A stretch of 64,000 nt of DNA from assembly GCA_964017125.1 (NCBI GenBank), contig OZ024903.1, positions 79,557,028 through 79,621,027 on the forward strand, written 5' to 3'. The translations under genes were made by a program, and so were the position numbers. Position 1 is the first letter of the stretch. Each line of letters begins with the position of its first letter. Source of the stretch: Flabesymbios commensalis (taxonomy: Eukaryota; Annelida; Polychaeta; Terebellida; Flabelligeridae). Below, piece by piece: positions 22,430 through 35,264 of the stretch. The notes beneath the pieces were generated by a model. The model did not search any database and had not been told where the DNA came from. It saw only the letters and a program-made list of their open reading frames with translations.

Positions 22430-23295
22430 TTTAAATAGCTGAGCGGCAGCTATTTTGTTTTTAATGGATTCATCCCAAAAGTTAATCCGATCATCAGAAA
22501 TACATAGCAAACAACCCTGCCAAATTTGAATGCAATCCAACCAACGGTTCATCAGTTATCGAGCCCACAAACTTTTTTGGCGGCTATCATTTGGCTATTT
22601 TTTTTCAATCTGTCCTGTGTCAGCCATCATGTTTTTAATGGATTCTTCCCAAAAAATAATCAGATTATCAGAAATACACAGAGAACCACCACAGCAAATT
22701 TAAATGTGATCCAACCAATGGTTCATAAGATATAGCACCCGCAAGCTTTTTGGTCGGCCATTTTTTTCAAAATGTCCTCCATCAGTCATCTTGGTTCAGA
22801 TGAATTTTTCCCAAAAGTTAATCATATCATCAGAAATACTCAGAGAACCACAAAATGAAATTTGACTGCAATCTAACCTACGGTTCATAAGATATCGCGC
22901 CCACAAGCTTTTTGGGCAGAAATTTTTTCAAAATGTCCTCTGTCAGCCATCTTGTTTTTTTAAGAGTGCTTCCCAAAAGTTAATTGGATCATCAGAAATA
23001 CCATGAGAAACTGCCTATAAAATTTGAATGCAATCCATCCACCGGATAATAATGCCGAGAAGCCCACAAGCTTTTTAGGTGGTCATCTTGGAAAATGGCC
23101 ACTTATGGCTTGGTACCAAAAAAAATATATATGGGAAGATTTGCCCAGGCACATGGGTCATGTCTGTAAAAAATAAACAAAAATTATCAGTAAACTTTTT
23201 AGTGAGAGCTCTACAACTGATACGCCCGTGGCATCGGAGACGGAATAATGCTGAACACTATAAGCATCCCGATAATATCGGGATGCTTTATTAAA
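22430..23295 (+). mobile_element. Hairpin-ended element with ~165-bp tandem core, family C
   Basis: Four units (the first partial) begin near 22430, 22573, 22747 and 22909. They share CCACAAGCTTTTTGG, AAAATGTCCTC, GTCAGCCATC, TCCCAAAAGTTAAT and ATCATCAGAAATAC. A right arm with ATTTGCCCAGGCACATGGGT leads to a perfect 3' hairpin at 23262-23288, AAGCATCCCGAT / ATCGGGATGCTT around AAT. The layout matches the other hairpin-ended families while the unit sequence differs. Confidence 0.65.
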
Positions 23296-23339
23296 ACAAG
23301 GAACATAAACTCCCAGATTTGTTCAAGCTAAATAAACTA

Positions 23340-24626
23340 CAGTAAAATTTCTAATTGTAGCCGAGGCTTTAACTAGAATGAAAAATCTCATTTACCAGTA
23401 CCCAATACCAAAAGTCCACTTGTGGCTTCTATTGGAGGTTTTGTCTGAAAAATTCAATCATCGCGCGGCTATCGCTCTGGACTGCCTCGTAGTAATAAAC
23501 CAAACCTTTCATGTCCAATGGTCAAATAAAGATATGCCCTATGAGTCAATTTAATTCTCACATTAGTTTTAGAAAATAAGTAATTTTGTATAATTCGAAA
23601 TAAACTTTTTTTACAATACAATAGGATTAAATTGTTTAGAGAGTGTAATAAGAAGATACGCCTGATTGATCTGATGATCAATTATATAAATAATAATGTC
23701 TATAGCACACAGGAATGTCAGGCGGTAATTAGCGTGTTGCGATGGTAGACATATAGGCGCTGTCATAATTGTGTTACGCAGCCCTGTCACTCAGCTATCA
23801 CACCCCTCTCCAGACCAGTCATATGAAGATCGTGGTCACTGACTGTAACATTACAGCCGGCAGAGACGTTGACGCACTAGATGTTGGCTAGATGTTGATC
23901 AGTCGATCAGCTGCCCACCAAATAGGCATACCTAGCAAACACAATCTGCGATGCTGGACCAGCATTAAACCAGCACTAGGTCAACGTCTCGTGTTTGCGG
24001 GGAAGGGCCACGTGCCCACCTCCCTCCCCTAATGGTGATCACTGCCTGGGAATAAATCAATTTATGCATGCACTGTACCCCTATGACTGGTCGACGCACA
24101 GACTGTGAGGTTGGGTTGACTTTGAAACAACATTCAGTCACCCCATGTTTGCCTGTATGAGTCCCTTGGATTGTACATAGATTGATTGATGACGGCATGA
24201 AATTGTCATATGTATTTTACAATACAATGAATATTTATTTTGGCCAGAATATATGGAAACACATAGTTTCAAGTCGATTTCAATTTTTTAGATCAAGTAA
24301 GTATACAGCTTAACATGGCAATAACTGTAGCGCATACAGGGCTACATTATCTGCCCTATCATTATAGATTTAAAATGAAGATATAACGCCTCATATCTGC
24401 AAAGGGTTATAAACACCTGGTCGTTGTCCTTTTAAGATACCGGTATCAAATCTGAAATAAGTTTTGAGCTAAAAAAATTCTGTCCTTGACAAATCTCAAA
24501 AGTCACCCTGCGGCTTCATTTGGAGGTTTTCAAATTATGGAACTTTTGTCAAAAATAATTGAGATTTTTTCAAAGTTTGGGGGGCGGCTTCTATTAAAGA
24601 TGCGGCTACAATTAGAAATTTTACGG
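23340..24626. mobile_element. DNA transposon with near-perfect 24-bp ends and TA duplication
   Basis: After TA, the left end reads CAGT then AAAATTTCTAATTGTAGCCG. The right end, inverted, reads CCGT then the same 20 bases before TA. Only one of 24 bases differs. A second motif, GTGGCTTCTATTGGAGGTTTT, has a partner near the right end (GCGGCTTCATTTGGAGGTTTT). No transposase was recognised, so it is probably non-autonomous. A palindromic MITE fragment is nested at 23931. Confidence 0.75.
23931..24001. mobile_element. Palindromic MITE ('CCCAGCAAACAC' family), short copy
   Basis: It starts CCTAGCAAACACAATC and ends TCAACGTCTCGTGTTTGCGG. The interior has GATGCTGGACCAGCATTAAA. The central part is shortened. 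Confidence 0.6.
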
Positions 24627-26096
24627 TAGATGAGACTGGTTCGGTTGAAAACATTAATTAAAGCATATCAGTTAACTAGGGCTATTTTTAGACTCGAAAC
24701 CAGCCCTCTCACTCAGCTGAAAGACTGAAAAGGTTTGGGCATCCAGTGAATAATGGCAGATTGCCAACTCGAGGTGTTTGCAGATTGCCAGGTCCACTCA
24801 GCGACCAGCTCTGGTGGCATCTGAAAAATTCTGAAACCCCCCCCCCCCATGAGTTTGGTGGCAGGGGAATTCCCAATGACCTGGTTTGTGACCTCTGCAT
24901 TATTATCCAAGCCAGAGACAAAGGTAAGCAGTGTCTACACATAGACAGGTGACACTGCTGAAGGAGTGTAGATAGTTCCAGGTCAGTCCATGACCACTAA
25001 AGTGCCGTATTATCCCTAATAAACGCGCCGGCGCGGAGACAAAGTTGGGGGCGAGTTTATTATGTTCAGGTGGGACTGGTGTGTTAATACAGGCTGACAG
25101 TCACACCTTATGCAGCCACGGCCCGCTATATAATAGGCCTAGACTACGCGTTCAACGATGTGGTTACCATAGCATTTCATCTTGGAATGTTCTTATATCG
25201 ACGATATCTAAATATGGTATTTAGTTTTAAGAAACAGTAGAATAATAGAAATGTGTCGGCGACATAATGTGTGAATGGTTTGAAAAGAGTAGGCCTAACG
25301 GATTAAATTTACACCTAATTTCACACAATGTGTAGACTTAAGATTTAATGTCTGACTATAAGCAGACCGTGGGGGCGTCCCGATCAGTGATGACGTCATC
25401 TACGCTTGCCGATCTTAGCCCGCCATTGATTAAATGGTGGTATATCATCTCTGCGGGGACATCGTATATACATGTGCACATTAACTCAATGCTGCAACGA
25501 CATTAATGGGTTAATGCCATGGTTGGATCATCTGGTGGCACGTGTCAAGTCCTGTGTCTTGGCGCTACTATAGTATTAGAACAAGAACGGCCAAAACATG
25601 AGGTAGCACGATAAACAAGGACAGATGTTTTTATGTCAGCGGCTTCAAATATTACTTAGCATCACTAGTAAGGGGTTACTAACCGTTAGCCTACACATAG
25701 CGTCGCATTATACACCCTAAATTTAACAGGGGCGCTTGTAAATCTGTCTGACTCAATAATAACTGAGCCAGTGCAATGAACAGTCAACACTTTTGTTGCA
25801 AGCAAAACTGACATGCTGCGTCATTTTGAGAAAACTCGACGAACTAGGCTACATGTAACAGTAGCATACCGCGTTTACACCCACGCTCTCAACACGCTGA
25901 GCATGGCTCAAGCATGTTGACATGGCTACACGCATCAGGCAGGTGTCTGGTAGATTTGATAGATTTGCTCAAGCCAGCTGACTTTCTGGGTGTAAAGGGT
26001 ACCTAAAAAACTGGGGAGGGGGGGGGGGCTTTATTAGGGGTGGTGGGCGAGCGGAAAAATAGCCCAGTCACATAGGTCATATGTAGAAAATGATTA
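24627..26096. other. Low-copy region with C/G runs and a small repeat
   Basis: It holds a 14-C run at 24838-24851, a second copy of the TATTATCCCTAATAAACG repeat at 25007-25068, and a G-run at 26017-26028. TAGGCCTA occurs twice (about 25133 and 25290). No exon was recognised. The DPH1 first exon or promoter could lie here, but nothing supports a call. Confidence 0.4.
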
Positions 26097-26249
26097 CCGT
26101 ACTTGCTGGATGATATCACGCACTGGACTATACCGCGCAAAGGGTCAAAATAGGCCTTTCTTAGTGATTGAGCCTTACACACCGCGCACTCATTATTTAC
26201 CGCGCAATTCAAAATATTGCCGTGACTCGGCAGTCGCCAATACTATTGC

Positions 26250-28904
26250 TCAAAAATCAAGACGCAAGACAACTAGGTCTAAGAAGCTCAGTCTAAGAGT
26301 AAGATAAGAACTAGACAAGTCTGTCAAAGATTGCAAACCTCCATTGAAATTAATGATCCTAATCAGTATCCCAGTAATGGTCTACCTATCTGGCACGGTT
26401 TACCTCATATCAGGCCAATCGAGGTAACTAATAGCTGATTTACGGTCATTTTGAATTCGATATAAACTAGTTAAAAAATTAGGGTGCATCCTCCCCCGAA
26501 ACCTCAAATTTTGTTTTATAGTAATGGACTAACATCTAACACAGTTTGCAAAATATTGGGCATGTGAAAGTAAATAATGGCCGATAGGGGGCCATTTTGA
26601 ATTTGATCGGGTCAGAATTTTTCAAGATGCATCCTCAGCTGAAATCTCACATTTTGTTCTATAGTAATCGTCTAGCTATCTAGCACGGTTTACCAAATAT
26701 CGACCATGTGAAAGTGCATAATGGCCTGAAGGCGGCCATTTTGAATTTGATCAAGTCGAAATTTTCCAAGATGCATCCTCAGCTGAAATCCCACATTTCA
26801 TTCTATAGTAATGGTCTAGCCATCTAGCACGGTTTACCAAATATCGCCCATGTGAAAGTGAATAAAGGCCGATAAGCGGCCATTTTGAATTTTATTGAGT
26901 CAAATTTTTCAAGATGCATCTTCTCCTGAAATCTCACAATTTGTCTTATAGTAATGGTCTAGCCATATAGTACGGCTACCAAATAACGGCTATGTGAAAG
27001 TGAATAATGACCGATAGGCGGCCATTTTGTATTTGATCAAGTCAATTTTTTTTAAGATGCATCCTCTTCTGTAATCTCTCATTTTGTTTTATAGTAATGG
27101 TCCAGCTATCTAACACGGTTTACCAAATATCAGCAATGTGAAAGTAAATAGTGGCCGATAGGCGGCCATTTTGAATTTGATTGAGTCAAAAGTTTTTAAA
27201 AGGCATCCTCTCCCGAAACGTCACATTTTGTTTTATAGTAATGGTCTAGCTATCTAGCACGGTTTACCTGATATCAGGCCTATCGAGGTAAATAATGCTG
27301 ATTGTCTGCCATTTTGAATTTGTAAGTTAAAAATTTCCAGGGTGCATCCTCCCCCGAAAACTCACACTTTGTTTTATAGTAATCAGGTAATGGTCTAGCC
27401 ATCTAGCACGGTTTACCAAATATCAGCCATGTGAAAATGAATAATGGCCGAAAAGGCGGCCATTTTGAATTCGATCAAGTCAAATTTTTTCAAGATGCAT
27501 CCTCATCTGAAATCTCACATTTCGTTTTATAGTAATGGTCTAGCCATCTAGCACGGTTGATCAAATATCGGCCATGTGAAAGTGAATAAAGGCCGATAAG
27601 CGGCCATTTTGAATTTTATTGAGTCAAATTTTTTCAAGATGCATCCTCTCCTGAAATCACACATTTCGTTTTATAGTAATGGTCTAGCCATCTAGCACGG
27701 TTAATCAAATATCGGCCATGTGAAAGTGAATAAAGGCTGATAAGCGGCCATTTTGAATTTTATTATGTCAATTTTTTTCAAGATGCATCCTCTCCTGAAA
27801 TCACACATTTTGTTTTATAGTAATGGTCTAGCCATCTAGCACAGTTTACCAAATAATGGCCATGTGAAAGTGAATAATGGCCGATTGGCGGCCATTTTGA
27901 ACTTGGACAAGTTGATTTTTTTCAAAATGCATCCTCCCCTGAAACCTTACATATTGTTTTATAGTAATCAGGTAATGGTGTAGATATCTTGAGCGGTTTT
28001 CATGATATTGCACAATATCAGGCCTGTCGAGATGAATAATGGCCAATAGGCGGCCATTTTGAATTTGATCAACTTGAAATTTTTCAAGATGCATCCTCTC
28101 CTGAAACCTTACAATTAATTTGATATTAATGGTGTAGCTATCTTGATTGGTTTTCATGATATTCCGCAATATCAGGCCTGTCAATGTGAATAATGGCCGA
28201 TAGGCGGCCATTTTTAATTTTATCGACTTGAAATTTTTCAAGATGCATCCTTTCCTAAAACCTCACAATTTGTTTTATAGTAATGGTGTAGCTATCTTGT
28301 AGGTTTTCATGATATTCCGCAAAATCTTTCAGTCGAATTTACCGATGTTATCAATTAGGTCAAAGTGCTGGGTCAACTTCAAGGTCAAGGTCCAAAAACC
28401 TGAAAAGGCACAACTAGGGACCTTAGAGAACATGCATGTGCAATATGACTGTAATCGGCCCAGTACTTTTCGAGATCTGCTACGGAAACGAAGTGCGCGT
28501 CAAAACGTCTAGATAGGTCATAGTTCTGAACCAAAAGTAGGTCAAAGTTTAAATACTCCAAAAGGCACATCTAGACCCCCTAGGGGTGTTGTGTGTGAAA
28601 TTTGTAGACAATCGGACAAGTACTTTCAGAGATATGCTCCGGAAACGAATTGTTTACGGACGGCCCAACGGCCCAAAAGCCCAACGCCGTAACATCATCA
28701 TTTTCTCCTCTGCGACCTTGCGTATTGAATTCAGATTAATAATATTTTAACCTGTCCATTATCCACCTGGAAGTAACCCACATACCAAAAATTGTTATCC
28801 TAGCTTATTTTCTTACAAAGTTATAGACAAAAGAAGAGGCAAAAAAAAACGGAGGCGGAATCCATAGCTCCCTCCGTCTCACCTACGGTGACGGCGGGAG
28901 CTAA
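26250..28904 (+). mobile_element. HINE/pearl-like element, copy 2 (14 internal units, left end missing)
   Basis: It joins the family at TCAAAAATCAAGACGCAAG, so the terminal ~90 bp with AACAAGACTAC and AGCTCCCGC are absent. The core has 14 units at about 143-160 bp. The two units near 27531 and 27674 both read GATCAAATATCGG or AATCAAATATCGG and look like a recent unit duplication. The right arm is complete with GCTCCGGAAACGAA, the CCCAACGG run and the hairpin at 28868-28901, ending CTAA before T. Confidence 0.8.
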
Positions 28905-28978
28905 TAAATTTCGTGTAGTGGGCGAAATTTCAAAACTGCAAGCCCCAGAATGTCGTCTAGACTCCAGTCGATCGCGCG

Positions 28979-29112
28979 CCAGTAAAGCAAGTGGTATCGT
29001 GCCGTGTGGTGTATGCGAGGCATTGTCCCAATGTTGTTTTATGGTTGGGCCGACTACGAAGACGATGGACCTACATTAAAACAACATTGGGTCAATGTCT
29101 CGTGTTTGCTGG
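28979..29112. mobile_element. Palindromic MITE ('CCCAGCAAACAC' family)
   Basis: It starts CCAGTAAAGCAAG and ends AATGTCTCGTGTTTGCTGGG. The interior has ATTGTCCCAATGTTGTTTTA and its inverse ACATTAAAACAACATTGGGT, around TGGGCCGACTACGAAGACGA. Confidence 0.7.
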
Positions 29113-29629
29113 GTATGTACATAGGCATGCATGGATGTGCAGTTATATTACACGCTAACACGTGGGCCTACATATTTATCAATCATCATGACATACTATC
29201 GGCCGCTTACCATTTTAAAAAATCCCCAACGTGTTTATAATGATGTATTGTACAATATCAGCATGCCAGTTTATTGAGCAGTTAATCCTTCTAACAGAGA
29301 GTAACAGTGACAAGTGACATGACATAACTAATCCGTTTGTACTATATAGCCGTGTTCATTCAAGTGTCATCGAGGCTACACTCACGGCATAGGTCATAAC
29401 GGCGCAAGCGCGATGACAAAACTACTGACCTTTCACAGCTCAGTGCTCTCGTCTGAGCGATCAGACATGTCAGACAGATTAATCAGTGATCAAGAGCCAT
29501 ATATCGCGCACCTGTTATATATCGCGCAGGAGCTCAAAATAAAAAAAAAGTAGCGCGATATCGTCCGGTAATTACGGTATGCAAAAAAAATTCATTATTT
29601 GAATAAAAATTAACTTCTCCCTCCTAAAA

Positions 29630-30351
29630 AAGGACCCCTTAGTTTTGAAGCAATAACTATAACTCCTAACCAGTATCTTAATAAGGGTATTTTTCCCGAA
29701 AAATTAAAAATTGCAAAGGTAATACCATTTCATAAAAAAAGATGATTAATCGCTTTTAGAAAATTACAGACCGATTTCAATATTACCATCCATCTCTGAA
29801 ATTTTCGAAAAAATTCTTTTTAACCAAATTAATTATTATTTCAACTTAAATAATTTATTCCATAGCGGTCAATATGGCTTTAGAAAGCACCATTCAACCG
29901 AACAAAACAAGATATGGATCGAAGAGAAACTCCTTTCGGTATATTCTTGGACCTCTCTGAAGCCTTTGATATACCCTGAATCACACAATACTCTTAAATA
30001 AACTAAATCATTACGGTATTAAACGCTGTCCATTGAAACTTCCAGAAAGCTATCTCTCAAATAGATTACAATATTAAGCCGGAATACATGACAATTACCA
30101 CAGTACAAATAATACATAAGGAATCTCGACTGTCTCACACAGATCCGATATTTAAAAAATCGAACCTCCAACTATTAAAATGTTACTTTAAATATGAGTA
30201 TAATTCACTTCCGAAATACTTTGATGTATTTAATCTTAGGCTTAATTCTGAAATCCATGCCCATAATACAAGAAACCAACATAAACTAGAAAGAATTGTT
30301 CGGGAACTAACACGGAAGCAGCCCTCTGTTATCGCCAGTCGGCCATTTTAA
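29630..30351 (+). mobile_element. LINE fragment (CR1/jockey-type reverse transcriptase), internally deleted
   Basis: Conceptual reading in broken frames gives KGIFPEKLKIAKVIPFHKK, NYRPISILPSISEIFEKI, QYGFRKHHSTE, FLDLSEAF and LNKLNHYGIK: reverse-transcriptase blocks 1-4 of non-LTR elements. From 30088 an open frame of 87 codons carries the LINE C-terminal block, with LNSEIHAHNTRNQHKL. The catalytic FADD/YADD region is missing between them. At least three frame changes or stops are present. It is a dead 5'-truncated copy. Confidence 0.8.
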
Positions 30352-31236
30352 ATTTGATAAAGATCAGCAAATTTTCTCAAGGTTTATTTCATATTACCAC
30401 CTCAGCTATTATGCAAGATTTCCAAGATAACGACTGCCAGTCGGCCATTTTGGATTTTATTTCTGTGAAATCTGTCATGGGTTATCCTTGTGTGAGTCCT
30501 TACATTTTGTTCTATATGCTTGGTGCAGCTATTCTGCTTTGTTTTTGAGTTTTGTAAATATCACAAAATTCCAATTCTAAATGGCCACTAAAAGGCTATT
30601 TTAAAATAGTTTGCTTCCAAAAATTAATATATAGGCTAAATAAAAAGATCTGCTAACAAAGGGTTGATTATATAAAAATCAAAATGTCACCAAAAATGCC
30701 CAGTTGGTATGTGATGGCTATGTGAAGTATGAGGAAGCAGAAAGTGATAGAGCAGCTATCATGCAAGATTTCAGAAATAATGGGAAATTGAATTTAATTA
30801 CTGGTAGTATGAAATTTGTCATGGGTTATCCTTATGTGAGCCCTTACATTTTGTTTTCCTTTTTTTAATTATTCAAATTCAAAATGACCACTAAACGGCC
30901 ATTTTGGAAATGAGAAAAGTTAATCAGGTCATTGGCTGACATAGCTGAGCATATTTGCCAAATTAAAAGAAAATTTGATGGGAGCTTTTTCTTGAAACAC
31001 GCTAACGAGCATTTCTTGGTTAGTGGCCTAGGTTGATGATATGGGGATCAAAATGTCACCAAAACAATTCTCCAGTGGTATTTGATAATTATGTGAAGTA
31101 TGAAGAAGCAGAAGTTGATAGACTAGTAGCTATTTTGAAATTAAATAACTGTAGCGGCGGCAGAGGAGGATATGGCGGCGGTGGCGGCGTCCCGTGTGGA
31201 AAAAAGTAAGCAGCCCGCCTCGGCGAGGGCTACGCA
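30330..31236 (+). mobile_element. Hairpin-ended element, family B copy 2 (two to three internal units)
   Basis: Modules shared with 19870-20440 are CTATCATGCAAGATTTC (here at 30410 and 30760), GAAATCTGTCATGGGTTATCC (30468 and 30817), AAATGGCCACTAAAAGGC, GATGGCTATGTGAAGTATGA and AACACGCTAACGAGC. It ends with GGCGGCGGTGGCGGCG and the hairpin AGCAGCCCGCCTCGGCGAGG at 31209-31233. The modules recur in tandem, so the core is expanded compared with copy 1. Confidence 0.6.
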
Positions 31237-33039
31237 TACCTTCTGTAAAACATAATCTTGCCAAAGCTGGTGTTCGATATTAATTACCAAAAACTGTAAA
31301 TAGCATGCCACGATCAATAATCGATAAAGTACACACTCATAGTTTTAATAGGTTTTCAAATTAAATTTTTTAGACACATGCTACTGATTCATAATATCTC
31401 TTATGTATTATGTATGCAGTATCAATTTGTGCTAGTGAATTCTTCTCTGCTGGGCCAAATGGCAGGATCTGCCTACTTGTAAAGTAGGAAGATGCTGCCT
31501 TTTGGTTTGCACGGCAGAGTCAAAGTTTCTTTTACCACCTTTATTATGTATAACAACTACGTTTATAGGTTAAACTTTATGGTAAACACATTATATTCGC
31601 TCACTTCACATGTATAGCCCATATGTATACTATCATACTTTCGAAATGTTATATTTTATATAAATAACATCATGGGTGGCCTCCATGCTAGCGACCTTGT
31701 GGTCTTAATGAAGGTATCTAAACCACCATGTAAAAAAATCGTTTCATTCATCTTATATTCACTTGTTTTCATGGTTGAATAAACACTTCTTCTAGAAAAT
31801 AAACTTTACCATAAAGAGGCATCACATGCCTACAGGGTTCCCCATCATGGTAACTGGCGGTTCGGGTTCTGGGGTCCAGAGACATACCCCCTCCTTCGGG
31901 AAAATTTTAATAATTAAACTTTTTTATATACCTTCTGGTAAGTTATAGAACTAATTTGTATGGATCCATTGTTTGTACTGGTAAATGTTATTTTTTCTTT
32001 CTGACATTGTGAAATACGAAAGTAAAAAGTCTTAAGGAAAATACATTGATTTTGTGGCATAAATATGTAGATTTTGTTTTAAGGCTAACAATACCAGTAT
32101 ATCCCTCCTGAACATAAGGTTTATCTTTCACTTGTTTATTAAGCTTTATATTGACTATACAGTTTTTAGAATGACCACTGTTGCAGCCATGTGTAGACTG
32201 AAAAACAAAAACTAAGCATTTGAGGATATGGCAGTTTGGGGAGAGCATTTAAAAACCCTAAGATAGGCCAGTAATAATACCGCAGAACCTTTTAAAATAG
32301 ACCTATGCAGTGAAAAAAGAAACACGTAGGTTTACATTGTGTAGTATCAGTAGTGTATTTTATTAAACCATGTGACGATGTAGTAATAATTCAGGAACCT
32401 ATCATCAGTTACTACTTTTACATGGCCTCTTATCATGCTGTTAAAAAATTGTCCATGTTAATGAATAATTTGTTCAGCTCTCTGAAATTAAAATTGGCTG
32501 GAAAACATTTATTGTATGAAGGTGATTCAATCATGTTGTAAAATAGTAAAACTTGGTATCCTACGTTGTATATTCACATTAATTTAAAAATTTAAATTTT
32601 GTTTTGCCATAATCTAAAGCTTCAGTTGTAAATTATCATGATGAGATATGTTTAATAGCATGATGTGATGGTTGATGTAGACATAAATTCATTATATGCC
32701 TGCCAGTGACATATCATTGGACTATAATGCTAACGTGCTAATACTGGTGTCAAACACAAGATGCTGGGCATGTGCTGGTTAAATTTCATACACAACACGC
32801 ATCTGGGACTTCAGCCCAGCCTTCAACGAGCTCAAGGTGGGCATTAGGCATCAAGTTGTTTTCTTGGGATGTTACACCCTGACATATAGAGTACTGTGCA
32901 ATACACTCTTTGAACGATTTTGCGCATTAAACAGGATTCCCAACTAAATAGTTCAGCTTTGGTCACTGTGTGGCATGTTGTTATTAAAAAGGGTGTAACA
33001 GGAGTCCCTACTAAATAGTTCAACTTTGGAAATTTTATT
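31237..33039. other. Low-copy AT-rich region
   Basis: An inverted repeat at 31463-31500 pairs GGCAGGATCTGCCTACTT with AAGTAGGAAGATGCTGCC. ACTTTATGGTAAAC (31572) and its inverse TTTACCATAAAG (31805) may mark a ~240-bp foldback. TACTAAATAGTTCARCTTTGG-type phrases at 32942 and 33008 form a short direct repeat. No gene was recognised. Confidence 0.45.
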
Positions 33040-34110
33040 TCCCTATTGGGGAAACACAATTCCCCAATTTTCCCACAATTTCCCCCAAATTTACCCTGTA
33101 TTTCCCCCGATTTCCCAATGATTTCTACTGATTTCCCCTGATTCCTCAGTTTCCTGTGCAGTTTTCAATATGTTCACAAGTGTACATTGTCTCTGAGCAT
33201 TAAGTCCATTTTATGCTTCACTCGTTTCACCAGTGTCTCTACTTCAGACACTGGTATTCATCCCCCGATTACCTAATATTCACCACTGGGGCTCAGAGCT
33301 TCCACCGTCTCTGTTTGTACTGCCGTACCCAGATTTGTGGAAAATCTCCACTACTTGGCCTAACATAGTGTAAAATAACCCAATTCATGTTATTAGCACT
33401 GACGCTTCTGAAAATGAGATAAAATTATATAGGCCGAATATACACTGATATAATACCGTATAATAGTAAAGATTGTGCTTAGTTCATAATTTAAAAACTC
33501 CATTAAAATAATTATAAATAAATATAACATTAAAAGTAGGAGACTCTTCGATATCTTCTGGTTAATAGCAAGCTTGTATGGCACGCGCTGCCTAGACAGA
33601 TTCCCATATTTTAACAAATGCGCGTCTAAACACAACTGACTAATCAGGATCTCCCTCACCGCTCCTGCAATTTTATGAATTGCTGGCTGCTGACTGGCAG
33701 GCCATGATGTAACAGATGACAGAGACCCCTGGTGTATAAAATTGGCAAATGCCACGAAAATGTTCAGTGGGTGGTCAACGTTCTGTGACACTCACTCATA
33801 AGTCAGTGTAATTTTATGCATACTACATATATCTTTGAAAATGTGGATTTCACATTATTCGAGACAAAGAATTTAAATCTGGGGAATTCTGGGAAAATTC
33901 AGGGGAAATCTGGGGAAATCAGACTTGAAGCTTTTCATTCGTTTTCACTCGTTTTCCCAGGTGTGAAATACATTTCCCTCTGGGGAAATCTTATTCCCCT
34001 GATTTCTCAAGTGGCTACCGTGAAAACTGATGAAAACTAATGTGAAAAAAATTGAAAGGGAATTCCTGGAAAAAGTGAATTCCTTTTCCCTTCCCTTTCA
34101 TTTCCCAGTC
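33040..34110. repeat. Purine/pyrimidine-biased simple repeats in opposite orientation
   Basis: At 33040-33150 the plus strand is a run of TTTCCCC and ATTTCCC phrases. At 33868-34110 it is GGGGAAATC and GGGAAAATTC phrases, followed by TTCCCTTTCATTTCCC. The two blocks may be the arms of one degraded foldback. The 700 bp between them is unremarkable. Confidence 0.45.
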
Positions 34111-34173
34111 CTAATTTTGGAACTTTGTCAAAGATTCTGACACACTATGTCTATGTCTAACTCATCCAGCTAT

Positions 34174-34555
34174 CCCGGCAAACACAGTACCTTCAACTAC
34201 GATTTGATGCTGGGCTGACGTCGCAGATGATGGGTCAACGTTAAACCTTACACTTTTGCATAAAATTTGCAGCATGTATGGTTTCCAACTAAGTAATATC
34301 AGGCCCATTTTTTCTTAAAAAAAACATCTGAGGAACAACTGATACTAAAAGCCATTATATTACAAAATCAGTCAGTTAGCCATTTTTAAAGCACAAATAA
34401 AAAGATACCACAAAACAAAAGTGAAAGAGAAAATGTGAATTTTTTTTTTTAGAAAAATCACTTACTGCCACAGGTTTATTCTGGGAGACTATAGTCGCCC
34501 ATAGCAGTGTAAGGGCTAAATCAACATTACGCCAACGTCTCCTGCTCACAATGTT
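34174..34555. mobile_element. Palindromic MITE fragment interrupted by a small insertion
   Basis: The left part CCCGGCAAACACAG...TGGGCTGACGTCGCAGATG and the right part ATCAACATTACGCCAACGTC belong to the 'CCCAGCAAACAC' family. Between them (about 34246-34514) is a segment bounded by CCTTACACT and AGTGTAAGG. No clean target duplication is visible. Confidence 0.4.
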
Positions 34556-34749
34556 AGCCAGCGACCGTCTGATACAGCACCTTACCACGTACACACCACG
34601 TGCCAGCTGATGACGGGACATGCAAACTGACATAAAACGCATATCGCGGCGGCACTGCAGTTACTGAAAGCTTACTGCTGTTGGCTTTCATATGTACAGG
34701 CTTATCACGGAACGCGGTAAAAATGTGCAAATGATTTTATTGAAACATC

Positions 34750-34856
34750 ACAGCTTATGGGAAAGCGTCATGGGAATGACTGAAGCGTCAGGGTAAAAGG
34801 TTAAAGCGTCACGGTACAATGATGCTTTGACGCTTTGGGGGAAACGCTGTACCTAT
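34750..34856. repeat. Short irregular repeat of AAGCGTCA
   Basis: AAGCGTCA and related octamers occur several times (near 34758, 34784 and 34804, and inverted as TGACGCTT at 34828). The block is short and degenerate. Confidence 0.4.
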
Positions 34857-35082
34857 GGTCCTAAAAGATACATTTGATCGTTGCCTGGAGACAGTGAGCA
34901 ATTGATAATGTCGGAAGCCCGGGCAGCTTACTTCAGCCAGTTCAGGGCTAGCTATCCCAAACAAACAACAAAACAAACAAAATCATGACTTGAATTCTTG
35001 ATCAATAATAATTTCATTAAAATTTGGCTATTGCCGGCACGAATTTGCCATATTATCTCCTTTTTAATAAAATAATAATAGT

Positions 35083-35235
35083 TTTTTAAAGTCTCTCTCA
35101 TGTCTCTCGTGTCTCTCTCTTTTCATATTTGAGTTTCTGGAACCTCTCTTGTGTGTCTCTTATCTCTCGCTTTTCATCACTTAATTTTGGTCTCTTATAT
35201 CTCTCATGTCTCTTTGTGTCTCTCGCTGTTCATCA
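35083..35235. repeat. TCTC-rich low-complexity tract
   Basis: GTCTCTCTCATGTCTCTCGT-type phrases repeat with slight variation, separated by CTTTTCATCA-type spacers. Confidence 0.75.
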
Positions 35236-35264
35236 CGACGAGTGTAGCCCCACAGTAGGTACAT

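Larger units (their letters stand above)
26097..29578. mobile_element. Degenerate inverted-repeat element split by HINE copy 2
   Basis: The left end (26094-26250) has ACCGTACTTGCTGGATGATA, then CCGCGCAAAGG and further ACCGCGCA motifs. The right end inverted (29577 down) has ACCGTAATTACCGGACGATA, then TCGCGC and further TGCGCGATATAT motifs. The two match at most positions over about 25 bp. HINE copy 2 and a palindromic MITE lie between them. The pairing is plausible, but the arms are diverged. Confidence 0.45.
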
